Below, piece after piece: positions 52,699 to 61,534 of a stretch of 63,306 nucleotides of DNA. The translations under genes and the position numbers were made by a program. Source of the DNA: an uncultured Clostridia bacterium (GTDB lineage Bacteria > Bacillota > Clostridia > TANB77 > CAG-508). Below the pieces are notes generated by a model that made no database searches, was not told where the DNA came from, and saw only the letters and a program-made list of their open reading frames with translations. Each line of letters starts with the position of its first letter. The stretch's first letter is position 1. Where the stretch lies: positions 1 through 63,306 of the forward strand of contig CALXEW010000008.1 in NCBI GenBank assembly GCA_944387435.1, given 5' to 3'.

Positions 52699-53410
52699 AT
52701 GGAAGAAAATGAAGTAGAAAGAAAATGGTTTAATTATTATGGAAATATTAGAAATAAATATGATGTTAGAGTAAGTATAAAAAAACCGTTAACAGTATCT
52801 TTGAGTGCAAAGTTTTTATCACAAAATGAAAGAGATTTATTAATAAATAAAGAAAATAATTTTTTTGATTCAATGAAAAAGACTGTAAAATTTTTTACTA
52901 TTAAATACAATTGTATAGCAATATGTGGAAGTAATAAAATTAGTTTTATTATAGAAGATGTAGAAAGTTTTGCAGGTTCTATACATAATGATAAAAAGTA
53001 TAGGGTACATGATATTACATCAGTATTTTCACAATATTTTTTTGAGTATTTCAATAATTTATATAGTCGGAGATATAGTTTTTTGGAATTGTAAATGTTT
53101 TAATATCCCAAAAGAAAAAGTACAATCATATATTAGATTTAAAAGTAAAGAAATATTAGATAATATAACAGACATTTTCTTAAAGCAAAATGGAATAAAT
53201 AGTTATGGTATAAATTTAGAAGAAAAGTTAAAGATGTGTAAAGCTCATGAAGGATTTTCTTATGTATCAGATAATAAAGAAGGAGTTTTATATTATAATG
53301 GAGGTAGAATAGATTTAAATGAGTTTTTAAATGGAAATATTGTAAGTAGAGAGAAAAAAAATAATAATAATGATTTTTTTGATTTAATAGAGTTTGATAA
53401 TTCGATATAG
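52699..53410 (+). pseudogene. Thg1-like polymerase copy A, frameshifted and lacking catalytic residues
   Basis: It aligns with the next gene over its length. The frame breaks at about 53061-53066, where loss of one TA unit from a TATATA run explains the shift; beyond it the sequence continues as DIVFWNCKCFNIP, matching PVYWHCKCLNIP. The metal-binding positions are also lost: VSLSAKF replaces ILLDGKD and CGSNKISF replaces SGADEVSF. The protein was therefore probably inactive before the frameshift. A shortened 131-residue product is still possible. Confidence 0.75.
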
Positions 53411-53423
53411 ATTGGATGATATT

Positions 53424-54125
53424 ATGAATAATAAAGAATGGAACAATTATTTTATAAATATACAAAATAAATATGATTTGAAGATGAGTAAAAATAAACC
53501 TATAGCGATATTACTTGATGGAAAGGATATTACAAAAAGTATCAAACATAATTTGTTGGATGAAAGTAAGGAAGGATTTAATGATATTTTTGAACAGACA
53601 ATAAAGTTTTTTTCAGAAAAATTTAATTGTATAGCAATTTCAGGTGCGGATGAAGTGAGCTTTGTTTTTGAAAATAGTGAAGAATTAAAAAAATTAGTAC
53701 CTAAGGGAAAATATAAAGCACAAGAAATTGTTTCATTGTTTTCGCAAGCATTTTACAAATATTTTAATGATAGATATATAAATAGTCCAGTATATTGGCA
53801 TTGTAAATGTTTAAATATACCTGAAGGAAAAATTAATTCATATATAGAGTATAGAAGTTCTACAATATATGAAGCGGCTTTAACATATTTCTTAAAAAGA
53901 AAACAAAAAATACGAAATGCAGGGAGGATTCCAACTGTAGAGAAGGAAAGAATGTGTAATGAAGTAGAAGAATATCAAAAATATAAGCCATTTATGAAGG
54001 GAAAATTATATTTAAGTGGAAAACAAGTTGATTTAGAAGCTTTTCTTGAAGGAAAGATAATAGAATTATTAGAAATTGAGAGAAAAGAAAAAATTACATA
54101 TCTAGACTTAAATGATTTTAAATAA
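53424..54125 (+). CDS. Thg1-like 3'-5' RNA polymerase, copy B
   Basis: Thg1-family enzymes add nucleotides to RNA 5' ends in reverse direction; bacterial members repair tRNA 5' ends. The 233-residue protein has ILLDGKDITKS (first metal aspartate), a helical segment, AISGADEVSFVFEN (the SDE-type motif with the second aspartate), SLFSQAFYKYFNDRY and HCKCLNIPEGKINSYIEYR. The order matches Thg1 but overall similarity is low, so the family call is tentative. ATG 53424 has a weak ribosome site. Confidence 0.65.
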   Translation: MNNKEWNNYFINIQNKYDLKMSKNKPIAILLDGKDITKSIKHNLLDESKEGFNDIFEQTIKFFSEKFNCIAISGADEVSFVFENSEELKKLVPKGKYKAQEIVSLFSQAFYKYFNDRYINSPVYWHCKCLNIPEGKINSYIEYRSSTIYEAALTYFLKRKQKIRNAGRIPTVEKERMCNEVEEYQKYKPFMKGKLYLSGKQVDLEAFLEGKIIELLEIERKEKITYLDLNDFK

Positions 54126-54139
54126 TGAGGTGAATTATT

Positions 54140-54667
54140 GTGAAAAAAAGATTTGCAAATGGAGTAAAAGAGGGAGAAAATGAATATTTTATAAAACAAA
54201 TAAATGAAGATTATTTTAAAGGATATATTTGTTTAGTTAAAATAAAAAATGTAAAACATCCTTGGATTATTAATGATGAAGATTATAGCGGATGTATCTT
54301 AGATGAGAATTATGAGTGGCTAGAAATATATCCTGATAATGAAAAATATGCAATTACGGTAATGTATGATGATAAAAAGAACTTGATTGAATGGTATTTT
54401 GACATGGTAAAATTAAATGGTGTAGAAAATGGAATACCATATATTGATGATTTATATTTAGATTTAGTTATAAGAAGAAATGGAAATCAAATAATTCTTG
54501 ATGAAGATGAATTAGAGGAGGCTCTTAATGAAAAAGATATTACAAAAGATGATTTTGATATGGCATATAGAACAATGAGAGAAATTCAAAATAAATATGG
54601 AGATAATTTAGATGATTTAATTGAGTTAACAAATAAATTGTATAATAAATTTAATAGTGAGGAATAA
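54140..54667 (+). CDS. DUF402-family protein (175 aa)
   Basis: The block ITVMYDDKKNLIEWYFDMVKLNGVENGIPYIDDLYLDLV is the DUF402 core found in nucleoside tri/diphosphatases such as S. aureus Ntdp and in the RNA-binding FAU-1 family; a DEDELEEAL helix follows. It probably acts on nucleotides or RNA ends. It uses a GTG start after GAGGTG, 14 bases behind the Thg1-like gene, and is followed after two bases by the ADP-ribosylglycohydrolase. Confidence 0.8.
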   Translation: MKKRFANGVKEGENEYFIKQINEDYFKGYICLVKIKNVKHPWIINDEDYSGCILDENYEWLEIYPDNEKYAITVMYDDKKNLIEWYFDMVKLNGVENGIPYIDDLYLDLVIRRNGNQIILDEDELEEALNEKDITKDDFDMAYRTMREIQNKYGDNLDDLIELTNKLYNKFNSEE

Positions 54668-54669
54668 AA

Positions 54670-55548
54670 ATGCTAGGAGGAATAATAGGAGATTTAGCAG
54701 GAACTGGGTATGAATATCAAGAATTCTTAGATTCAAGAAATAGTGTTATAAATTTAGATAGAAGAAGAAGCATACTTAATCCATCTACTAAATTATTAAC
54801 AGATGAAAGCTTTATTAGTGATGATTCCCTTTTAACAATAGCAATTGCAGAAGCGATAATTTATAATAGAGACTATGAAGAAGCTTTAAAAAAATGCGGA
54901 CAAAAGTATGGAAATAGGCCTGTAGAAAGAGAAGGATTTTTTAAAAATGCATTTTCTCCATCATTTATAAAATGGGCAAATTCCGGAACTAATGAAAATG
55001 GAATAAGTAAAGGAAATGGAGCAGCTATGAGAATTTCACCAGTAGCATTTTTATTTGATGATTTAGAAACAGTTGAAAAAGAGGCTAAAAAAGCGACTAT
55101 ACCTTCTCATAATAGTATCGAGGCTATAAAAGGAGCAAAATGCCTTGCAGGTACAATATTTTTAGCAAGGAAGAAAGAAGGAAAAGACAAAATAGAAAAA
55201 TATGTTACTGAAAAATATGGATATGATTTAAATTATAATTTGGAAGAATTACAAGAAAAAAATACTTTTAATGGAACATGTGAAGTTACTGTACCACAAG
55301 CTATATTTATATTTTTACAATCTAATGATTTTGAAGATTCAATAAGAAAGGCTATATCAATTGGAGGAGATACAGATACAATTGCTTGTATGGTAGGTGG
55401 AATTTCAGAAGCATATTATGGAATACCAAGAGAGCTAAGAAATAAAGCTTTAGAATTAATACCTGAAGATTTAAGACATATTATTATAAAAGCTTATGAA
55501 AAAAAGAAATTAATGACTAAAAATAAAGAAGAACAAGAACGTAATTAA
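54670..55548 (+). CDS. ADP-ribosylglycohydrolase (DraG family)
   Basis: Removes ADP-ribose from proteins or nucleic acids. The 292-residue protein has GGIIGDLAGTGYEY, the first metal site FISDDSLLTIAIAEA, GNGAAMRISPVAF, SHNSIEAIKGA and the second site ISIGGDTDTIACMVGGISEA, all in family order. It is tightly linked to the DUF402 and Thg1-like genes. No ADP-ribosyltransferase is visible in the window, so its substrate is unknown. Confidence 0.9.
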   Translation: MLGGIIGDLAGTGYEYQEFLDSRNSVINLDRRRSILNPSTKLLTDESFISDDSLLTIAIAEAIIYNRDYEEALKKCGQKYGNRPVEREGFFKNAFSPSFIKWANSGTNENGISKGNGAAMRISPVAFLFDDLETVEKEAKKATIPSHNSIEAIKGAKCLAGTIFLARKKEGKDKIEKYVTEKYGYDLNYNLEELQEKNTFNGTCEVTVPQAIFIFLQSNDFEDSIRKAISIGGDTDTIACMVGGISEAYYGIPRELRNKALELIPEDLRHIIIKAYEKKKLMTKNKEEQERN

Positions 55549-55608
55549 AAAGCGAGAAAAATGCAAGTGCTAAAAGATTAATAAATAATAAATTGATAGG
55601 AGATTTAT

Positions 55609-55980
55609 ATGGAAAATAAATATAAATTATTAATTAATTTAAGTAGTGAGATACAAAAAATATATGAGAAAAGCTATAAAGAAGAAAAATATGATTTATT
55701 AGTAAATGAAGATGGGACTATTATAGCTAAGAAGAATAATGATAATAGTATAAATTTAGAACATGAAGAATTAATTATAAGAACGGTAAGTAGTATGTCA
55801 AAAAAGTATACCCAAGTGGGCTTCTTATATATAGATTTAACCAAAGTTATTAATTCTATATTAAAGAAACTTGAAAATGATGGGAAAATAAGAATAGCAG
55901 ATAAGAGAATAACATGGCCAATAAGACAAGCAATTACAAAAGCAATTGTTGATAAAAGTAAGAAAGCCTTATTTGACTAA
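55609..55980 (+). CDS. Protein of unknown function (123 aa)
   Basis: Starts after TAGGAGA. The product is basic and helical, with RTVSSMSKKYTQVGFLYIDLTKVINSILKKL and a KRITWPIRQAITKAIVDKSKKALF tail. No signal peptide. The family is not recognised. It follows the ADP-ribosylglycohydrolase with host-like codons, so it may belong to the same accessory cluster. Confidence 0.6.
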   Translation: MENKYKLLINLSSEIQKIYEKSYKEEKYDLLVNEDGTIIAKKNNDNSINLEHEELIIRTVSSMSKKYTQVGFLYIDLTKVINSILKKLENDGKIRIADKRITWPIRQAITKAIVDKSKKALFD

Positions 55981-56038
55981 GAGTATCTTAAATGCTATAA
56001 TGCAGGCAGAAGTAAAATAAATTTTAGGAGATGATATT

Positions 56039-56830
56039 ATGAAAAAATATCTTGAAATGTTAAAAAAAGAAGATTTGACTCGTGAAGAATTTATGCCAGT
56101 ATGGAAAGAATTTAAAAGTGATTTAAATAAAGGAAATGTAAGAGTAGCATCAAAAGAAAATGGAGAATGGGTAGTAAATAAATGGGTAAAACAATTTATA
56201 TTACTAGGATTTAAATATGGAGAAGTAATAAAATTTGAAGATGGAACTATAGATAAAGATACTATGGGAGAAAGAAAAGTAACTTTAGAAGAAAAAGCAA
56301 GAGTGGTATCTCCTACAGTATCAATAAGAGATGGTGTGTATATTGGAAAAGGAGTTACTTTTATGCCACCTTGTTATACAAATATAGGAGCTTATATTGA
56401 CGAAGGTTCAATGGTAGACTCTTTAGCATTAGTTGGTTCTTGTGCACAAATAGGAAAAAATGTGCATTTAGGTGCAGGAGTAATAATAGGTGGAGTATTA
56501 GAACCTGTGGGTGCATATCCAGTAATTATTGAAGATAATGTATTTGTTGGAGCAGGTTCACAAATAACAGAAGGAACAATTGTAAGAACTGGAGCTGTAA
56601 TAGGAGCAGGAGTGACAATTACAGGAAGTACACCAGTTTATGATAATGTAAATGGAAATATAATACTTCCTAATGAAAATGGTCAAATAGTAATTCCAAA
56701 AGATGCAGTTGTAATACCTGGAACTAGAGATGTTAAATCCAATATAGAAGGAGTTACTTTATCAAAATCAGTTCCAATGATTATAAAATATGGAAGTAAA
56801 GTAGTCTTAGAAGATTTGTTAAGACCATAA
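56039..56830 (+). CDS. dapD: Tetrahydrodipicolinate N-succinyltransferase-like enzyme
   Basis: Acylates tetrahydrodipicolinate in lysine/diaminopimelate synthesis. The 263-residue protein has an N-terminal helical domain and a left-handed beta helix of hexapeptide repeats: VSIRDGVYIGKGVTFMPP, NIGAYIDEGSMVDSLALVG, HLGAGVIIGGVLEP and VFVGAGSQITEGTIV. The succinyl- against acetyl-donor cannot be fixed by eye. It heads a dapD-dapL-M20 run. Confidence 0.85.
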   Translation: MKKYLEMLKKEDLTREEFMPVWKEFKSDLNKGNVRVASKENGEWVVNKWVKQFILLGFKYGEVIKFEDGTIDKDTMGERKVTLEEKARVVSPTVSIRDGVYIGKGVTFMPPCYTNIGAYIDEGSMVDSLALVGSCAQIGKNVHLGAGVIIGGVLEPVGAYPVIIEDNVFVGAGSQITEGTIVRTGAVIGAGVTITGSTPVYDNVNGNIILPNENGQIVIPKDAVVIPGTRDVKSNIEGVTLSKSVPMIIKYGSKVVLEDLLRP

Positions 56831-56882
56831 TATTGTATCGCATAAGGCTTCTTATGCGATATTTTGAAAGGAAGAGAAAATA

Positions 56883-58085
56883 ATGGCAAATGTAAATGAA
56901 AATTTTTTAAATCTAAAAAATGATTATCTATTTTCTACTATAACAGAAAAAAGAAGTGAATATGAAAAAAATAATCCAAATAAAAAAGTTATAAATTTAG
57001 GAGTAGGAGATGTATCTTTACCTCTTGCTCCAGTAGTAATAGAAGCAATGCACAAAGCTGTAGATGAGATGTCTAAAAAAGAAACTTTCAAAGGTTATGG
57101 AATTGTACAAGGATATGATTTTTTAATTGAAAGGATTTTAGATGTTGAATATAAAAGAAGAGGTGTAAGTTTAGACAAAGACGAAGTGTTTATTGCAGCA
57201 GGAAGTAAAGGAGATTTAGCTGGAATAGCAGAGCTGTTTTCAGAAGAAAATAGAGTTGCTTTAATGGATCCAGTATATCCTGCATATAGAGATACAAATA
57301 TAATGCTTGGAAGAAATAATATAGTTTATTTAAAGGCTACTGAAGAAAACAATTTTACACCTGAAGTTCCCAAAGAGCATGTTGATATAATTTATCTTTG
57401 TTCTCCCAATAACCCAACAGGAACGGTTTTAAATAGAAAACAGTTAGAAGATTGGGTTAAATATGCTAAAGAAAATGAAGCTATAATATTTTTTGATTCT
57501 GTCTATGAAATATTTATTGAAGATGAAAATACTCCACATAGTATATATGAAATTGAAGGAGCAAAAGAAGTAGCAATAGAATTTAGAAGCTACTCAAAAC
57601 TTGCAGGTTTTACCGGTGTTAGATGCTCTTTTGCTGTTGTTCCAAAAGAATTGAAAGTATACACAAAAGGTGGAAAAGAAGTGGATTTAAATAGTTTATT
57701 TAGAAGAAGACAAAGCACAAAATTTGGTGCAGCTTCATATATTACTCAAAGAGCAGCAGAGGCGGTATATACAGATGTTGGTCAAAAGCAAATACGAGAA
57801 AATATAAGGTATTATAAAGAAAATGCAAAATACATAAAAGAAGAATTAGAAAAAGTAGGATTTACTGTATATGGAGGAGAAAGTTCACCATATATCTGGC
57901 TTAAAACACCAAATGGAATGAAGTCTTGGGAGTTCTTTGATAAGTTATTAAACGAAGCAGCAGTAATTGGAACACCAGGTGTTGGTTTTGGAGAGGCAGG
58001 AGAAGGATTTTTTAGATTAACTGCATTTTCTAGTAAAGAAGATACAAAAGAAGCAGTAGATAGAATAATTAGATTGTTTAAATAG
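56883..58085 (+). CDS. dapL: LL-diaminopimelate aminotransferase
   Basis: A PLP-dependent class I/II aminotransferase. The 400-residue protein shows INLGVGDVSLPLAP, FKGYGIVQGYDFLIERI, the SPNNPTGTVLN loop and the PLP lysine in SYSKLAGFTGVRC, all typical of DapL. DapL can make LL-diaminopimelate in one step, bypassing acylation. It lies between an acyltransferase and a deacylase, which makes a combined role possible. Confidence 0.9.
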   Translation: MANVNENFLNLKNDYLFSTITEKRSEYEKNNPNKKVINLGVGDVSLPLAPVVIEAMHKAVDEMSKKETFKGYGIVQGYDFLIERILDVEYKRRGVSLDKDEVFIAAGSKGDLAGIAELFSEENRVALMDPVYPAYRDTNIMLGRNNIVYLKATEENNFTPEVPKEHVDIIYLCSPNNPTGTVLNRKQLEDWVKYAKENEAIIFFDSVYEIFIEDENTPHSIYEIEGAKEVAIEFRSYSKLAGFTGVRCSFAVVPKELKVYTKGGKEVDLNSLFRRRQSTKFGAASYITQRAAEAVYTDVGQKQIRENIRYYKENAKYIKEELEKVGFTVYGGESSPYIWLKTPNGMKSWEFFDKLLNEAAVIGTPGVGFGEAGEGFFRLTAFSSKEDTKEAVDRIIRLFK

Positions 58086-58097
58086 GAAGGAAGAACT

Positions 58098-59228
58098 ATG
58101 AATATTGAACAAATAATATTAGATTTAAAACCACAAATGAAAAAAGATAAAGAGTTTTTCTGGAACCATCCAGAAAAAGGATTATGTGAGTTTGAAACAT
58201 CAAGTTATATAAAACGAAGATTAGAAGAGATGGGATATGAGGATATAAATACAAATATATATGCAACAGGAGTTATTGCAACATTAAAGGGAAAAGAAGA
58301 TGGACCTTGCATTTTGTTTAGAAGTGATATGGACGCTGTTGTAATGGATGAAACAGGAAGAACTAAACATACATGTGGTCATGATGCACATATGACTATT
58401 TTACTTTCACTTGCTAAAATTTTAATGGATAATAAAGATAAAATAAAAGGAACTGTAAAATTACTTTTTCAACCAGATGAAGAAGGTGATGCTGGAGCTA
58501 AAGATATGGTTAAAAATGGAGCATTAGAAAATCCAAAAGTTGATAAAGCATTTGCAATACATGTATGGAGTGAATTTAAAGAAGATGAAATTGCAATAAA
58601 AGAAGGAACTGTTATGGCTTCATCAGACCCATATGATATTATAGTGCATGGAAAAGGTGGTCATGCTGCAATGCCAGAAAAATGTATAGACACAATATAT
58701 ATTGCAAATAAAATAGGAATAGCTTTAAAAGAAATGGCAAGAATAGATGTAGAGTCTGAAAAAAAAGCAATTATTGGTGCAACTGCAATCAGTGGTGGAA
58801 AAACAAACAATGTAATTCCAGATGTTGTACATATGAAAGGAATATGTAGAACGAATAATAATGAAGTAAGAAAAGAAATGAAAAAGAAAATTGTAGAAAC
58901 AGTAGAAGATATTGCAAGTAAAATGGGTGGAAGAGCAGAAGTTAAATTTTTAGTAGAATACCCTGTAACAGTTAATTCTAAAGAAGAATCGGAAGCTGTA
59001 CAAGAAATAGCAAGAAAAGTGGTAAATAATGTTGTAACTGATTATCAAACAACAACATCAGAAGATTTTTCATATTACCTAGAAAAAGTGCCAGGCTGTA
59101 TGATTTTTGTAGGATGTAGAAGGGATAAATTTTATCCACAACATAACGAGAATTTTACAGTTGGAGAAAATCCAATATTAATAGGGACACAAGTATTTTA
59201 TGAAATAGCAAAAAAATACTTAATGTAA
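58098..59228 (+). CDS. M20-family amidohydrolase (possible N-acyl-diaminopimelate deacylase)
   Basis: A 376-residue zinc-dependent amidohydrolase. Metal ligands appear in TCGHDAHM and FQPDEEGDAGAKDMV, with HGKGGHAAMPEKC in the lid domain and a C-terminal YYLEKVPGCM. It resembles the M20D branch (hippurate hydrolase/YkuR). Its place after dapD and dapL suggests it removes the acyl group from a diaminopimelate intermediate. It starts 12 bases after dapL, so they form one operon. Confidence 0.85.
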   Translation: MNIEQIILDLKPQMKKDKEFFWNHPEKGLCEFETSSYIKRRLEEMGYEDINTNIYATGVIATLKGKEDGPCILFRSDMDAVVMDETGRTKHTCGHDAHMTILLSLAKILMDNKDKIKGTVKLLFQPDEEGDAGAKDMVKNGALENPKVDKAFAIHVWSEFKEDEIAIKEGTVMASSDPYDIIVHGKGGHAAMPEKCIDTIYIANKIGIALKEMARIDVESEKKAIIGATAISGGKTNNVIPDVVHMKGICRTNNNEVRKEMKKKIVETVEDIASKMGGRAEVKFLVEYPVTVNSKEESEAVQEIARKVVNNVVTDYQTTTSEDFSYYLEKVPGCMIFVGCRRDKFYPQHNENFTVGENPILIGTQVFYEIAKKYLM

Positions 59229-59381
59229 AATAATTCCATATTATAAATGGTGATTAGTATATAAAAAGTATATATAATAGTGAGGTTTTTAATAATCTGT
59301 GGAATTGAATTTGTAATAAATAATAAAAAATTGACAGTTGGAAAAAAATGTTACAAAATTGTGAAAAGCTTGTAATATATA

Positions 59382-59503
59382 TTGACACAAAAGAATAAGT
59401 ATTATATATAATAACTAATAAAAAAGATTAAGACCCAAAGCTATTAATCAAGTGTGTTTAAATATGTTGAATTGAAGTTTTCTGTATGAACTTCAATTTT
59501 TTC
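59382..59503 (+). ncRNA. Candidate sRNA, copy 2 of the 8.3 kb antisense RNA
   Basis: The promoter (TTGACA 59382-59387, TATAAT 59407-59412, 19 apart) is nearly identical to copy 1, including GAATAAGTATTATATATAAT. The RNA opens with a hairpin at 59426-59449 where GATTAA/TTAATC replaces GAATAAG/CTTATTC, so pairing is kept while bases differ. It ends in ATTGAAGTT/AACTTCAAT with T6 (59471-59502). No opposing small-peptide gene was found. The rest of 59229-59650 shows nothing else. Confidence 0.5.
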
Positions 59504-59650
59504 ATTTGAATACTTGATATATGTATTGTAACTATAGACAAAAACTTTCTAGTATCATTTTAAGTAAGTTACTAATAAATTTATAGTAAACAAAAGAAAA
59601 CTATGCTATAATATTAAAAATTTATTTTGAATTTTTAAATGGAGAAAGTT

Positions 59651-60259
59651 ATGGAAAAGAAAAAGATAATTGTATTTGGAGGATGCTTTAATCCACCTCT
59701 TAATTCACATTTTTCCCTTGCTGAGCAAATTGTGAGTGAATATGAAGATATAGAAAAAATAATATTTGTACCAGTAAATAGTAAATATGAAAAAATTGAT
59801 TTAATTGGTAATGAAGATAGATATCAAATGTTGAAAAGAGTATGTGATAAAAATAAAATGTTTGAGGTATCAAGAATTGAAATAGAAAGTGAAAGACCAC
59901 TATATACAGTTGAAACGTTGGAGAGATTACAAAAAGAATATATAGGGCATGAAATAGCATTTGCAACAGGAAGTGATAATCTAAAAACTTTAAGTGCTTG
60001 GAAGAAAGCAGATGAATTGGTTAAGAATTTTAAGGTTTTTGTATTAGAAAGAGATAAAGATAATGTAGATGAAATTATAGAAAATGACGAATTCTTAAAA
60101 AGAAATAAATCTTCTTTTATAAAAGCTAAGAAAACCATAAGAAGTAATATGAGTTCTACTTTTGTAAGAGATAAAATAAGTAGAGGAAAAAGTATTAGGT
60201 ATTTAACTCCAGATGAGGTTATAGAATATATTGAAGAACATAATTTGTATAAAAAATAG
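59651..60259 (+). CDS. nadD: Nicotinate-nucleotide adenylyltransferase
   Basis: Makes deamido-NAD from nicotinate mononucleotide and ATP. The 202-residue protein opens IIVFGGCFNPPLNSHFSLA, where the usual HxGH reads LNSH: the first histidine and the glycine are replaced. ATGSDNLKTLSAWKKADEL and the C-terminal SSTFVRDKISRGKSIRYLTP are otherwise typical. ATG 59651 is six bases after GGAG. nadE follows, so the two last steps of NAD synthesis are together. Confidence 0.88.
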   Translation: MEKKKIIVFGGCFNPPLNSHFSLAEQIVSEYEDIEKIIFVPVNSKYEKIDLIGNEDRYQMLKRVCDKNKMFEVSRIEIESERPLYTVETLERLQKEYIGHEIAFATGSDNLKTLSAWKKADELVKNFKVFVLERDKDNVDEIIENDEFLKRNKSSFIKAKKTIRSNMSSTFVRDKISRGKSIRYLTPDEVIEYIEEHNLYKK

Positions 60260-60270
60260 GAGTGATAATT

Positions 60271-61038
60271 TTGTTAGAAAGAGAAAAAATAATATTAGAA
60301 GCGGAAAATGCAATTAAGTGGATAAAGGATTATGTAGAAAAAGTAGGTGCGAAGGGACTGGTTATAGGAAATAGTGGAGGAAAAGATTCAGCAACAGTAA
60401 TTGCAATGACAGTGAAAGCTATAGGGAAAGAAAATGTCATAGCAGTATCAATGCCTTGTCATTCTATTAGTGATGATTTTGAAGATGCTAAATTAGTTGC
60501 AGATACTTTTGGAGTAAAGTTTTTAAAAGTAGATTTGAGCAAAGCTTATAATGAAATGGAAGAGGAGATAGAGAATTCATTAGGTAAAGAGTTATCTAAT
60601 GAAGCTTGCATAAATATAAAACCAAGGTTAAGAATGACTACTTTATACGGAATTGCACAAAGCTTAGGATATCTAGTAATAGGAACAGGTAACCTTTGTG
60701 AAACTATGGTGGGTTATACAACTAAGTGGGGAGATAATAGCTCAGATTTAAACCCTATAGGAAATTTTACAGTTGATGAAGTTTTAGAAATAGGAAGAAT
60801 TTTAGGTGTACCAAGTAAGATATTAGAAAAAGCACCAAATGATGGATTAGGTGGAAAAACAGATGAAGAAAAAATGGGAATAAAGTATAGACAAATTGCA
60901 GAAATGATAGAAAAAGGAGAGACAGAAGAACAGGCTAAAGAAGAAATCATAAAAAGATATAAAAGTTCAAAACATAAAAGAGAGTTAGTTCCTGTATATA
61001 AATTTGAAAGAAAAAATTATTTAGAAGAAATGGAGTAG
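60271..61038 (+). CDS. nadE: NAD synthetase (ammonia-dependent)
   Basis: Amidates deamido-NAD. The 255-residue protein has the ATP pyrophosphatase loop GNSGGKDSATV, RLRMTTLYGIAQSLGYLVIGTGNLCETMVGYTTKWGD in family order and APNDGLGGKTDEEKMG. No glutaminase domain is fused. TTG 60271 is chosen for its spacing to AGGAG; GTG 60262 lies within the ribosome site. It is directly behind nadD and two bases ahead of the GNAT gene. Confidence 0.93.
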   Translation: MLEREKIILEAENAIKWIKDYVEKVGAKGLVIGNSGGKDSATVIAMTVKAIGKENVIAVSMPCHSISDDFEDAKLVADTFGVKFLKVDLSKAYNEMEEEIENSLGKELSNEACINIKPRLRMTTLYGIAQSLGYLVIGTGNLCETMVGYTTKWGDNSSDLNPIGNFTVDEVLEIGRILGVPSKILEKAPNDGLGGKTDEEKMGIKYRQIAEMIEKGETEEQAKEEIIKRYKSSKHKRELVPVYKFERKNYLEEME

Positions 61039-61040
61039 AA

Positions 61041-61520
61041 ATGGAATATAAAATAAGAGAAATAGAAAAAAGAGATAATAAGCAAGTAGAAAATGTAATA
61101 AGAACATGTTTAATAGAATTTGGAGGAAATCATGAAGGTTTAGCTTGGAGTGACCCAGACCTTGGAAGGTTTTCAGAAGTTTATAACAAAGCTGGGTTTA
61201 AATATTGGGTAGTAGAAGATGAAGAAGAAAATGTTGTAGGCGGTTGTGGAATTGGAAAATTAGAAGGAATAGACGAGGTTTGTGAACTTCAAAAAATGTA
61301 CTGCCTAAAGGAGATAAGAGGAACGGGAATATCACATAAATTAATTGATTTAGCTCTATCTTATGCTAAAAAATATTATAAAAGATGTTATATAGAAACA
61401 TTAAGTAATATGGTAGCAGCAAATAAATTTTATAAAAAATATGGATTTAAAAGTTTAGATGAACCACTAGTAAAAACAGAACACTATGCTTGTGACGTTT
61501 GGTATGTAAAAGATTTATAA
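61041..61520 (+). CDS. GNAT-family N-acetyltransferase
   Basis: A 159-residue acetyl-CoA-dependent acetyltransferase. The acetyl-CoA loop reads EIRGTGISHKLIDLAL, preceded by the strands WVVEDEEENVVGGCGIGKL and CELQKMYC and followed by ETLSNMVAANKFYKKYGF. The substrate is unknown. It overlaps the nadDE operon in spacing and is probably co-transcribed. Confidence 0.9.
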   Translation: MEYKIREIEKRDNKQVENVIRTCLIEFGGNHEGLAWSDPDLGRFSEVYNKAGFKYWVVEDEEENVVGGCGIGKLEGIDEVCELQKMYCLKEIRGTGISHKLIDLALSYAKKYYKRCYIETLSNMVAANKFYKKYGFKSLDEPLVKTEHYACDVWYVKDL

Positions 61521-61534
61521 AGGAGAGAAGGCGT

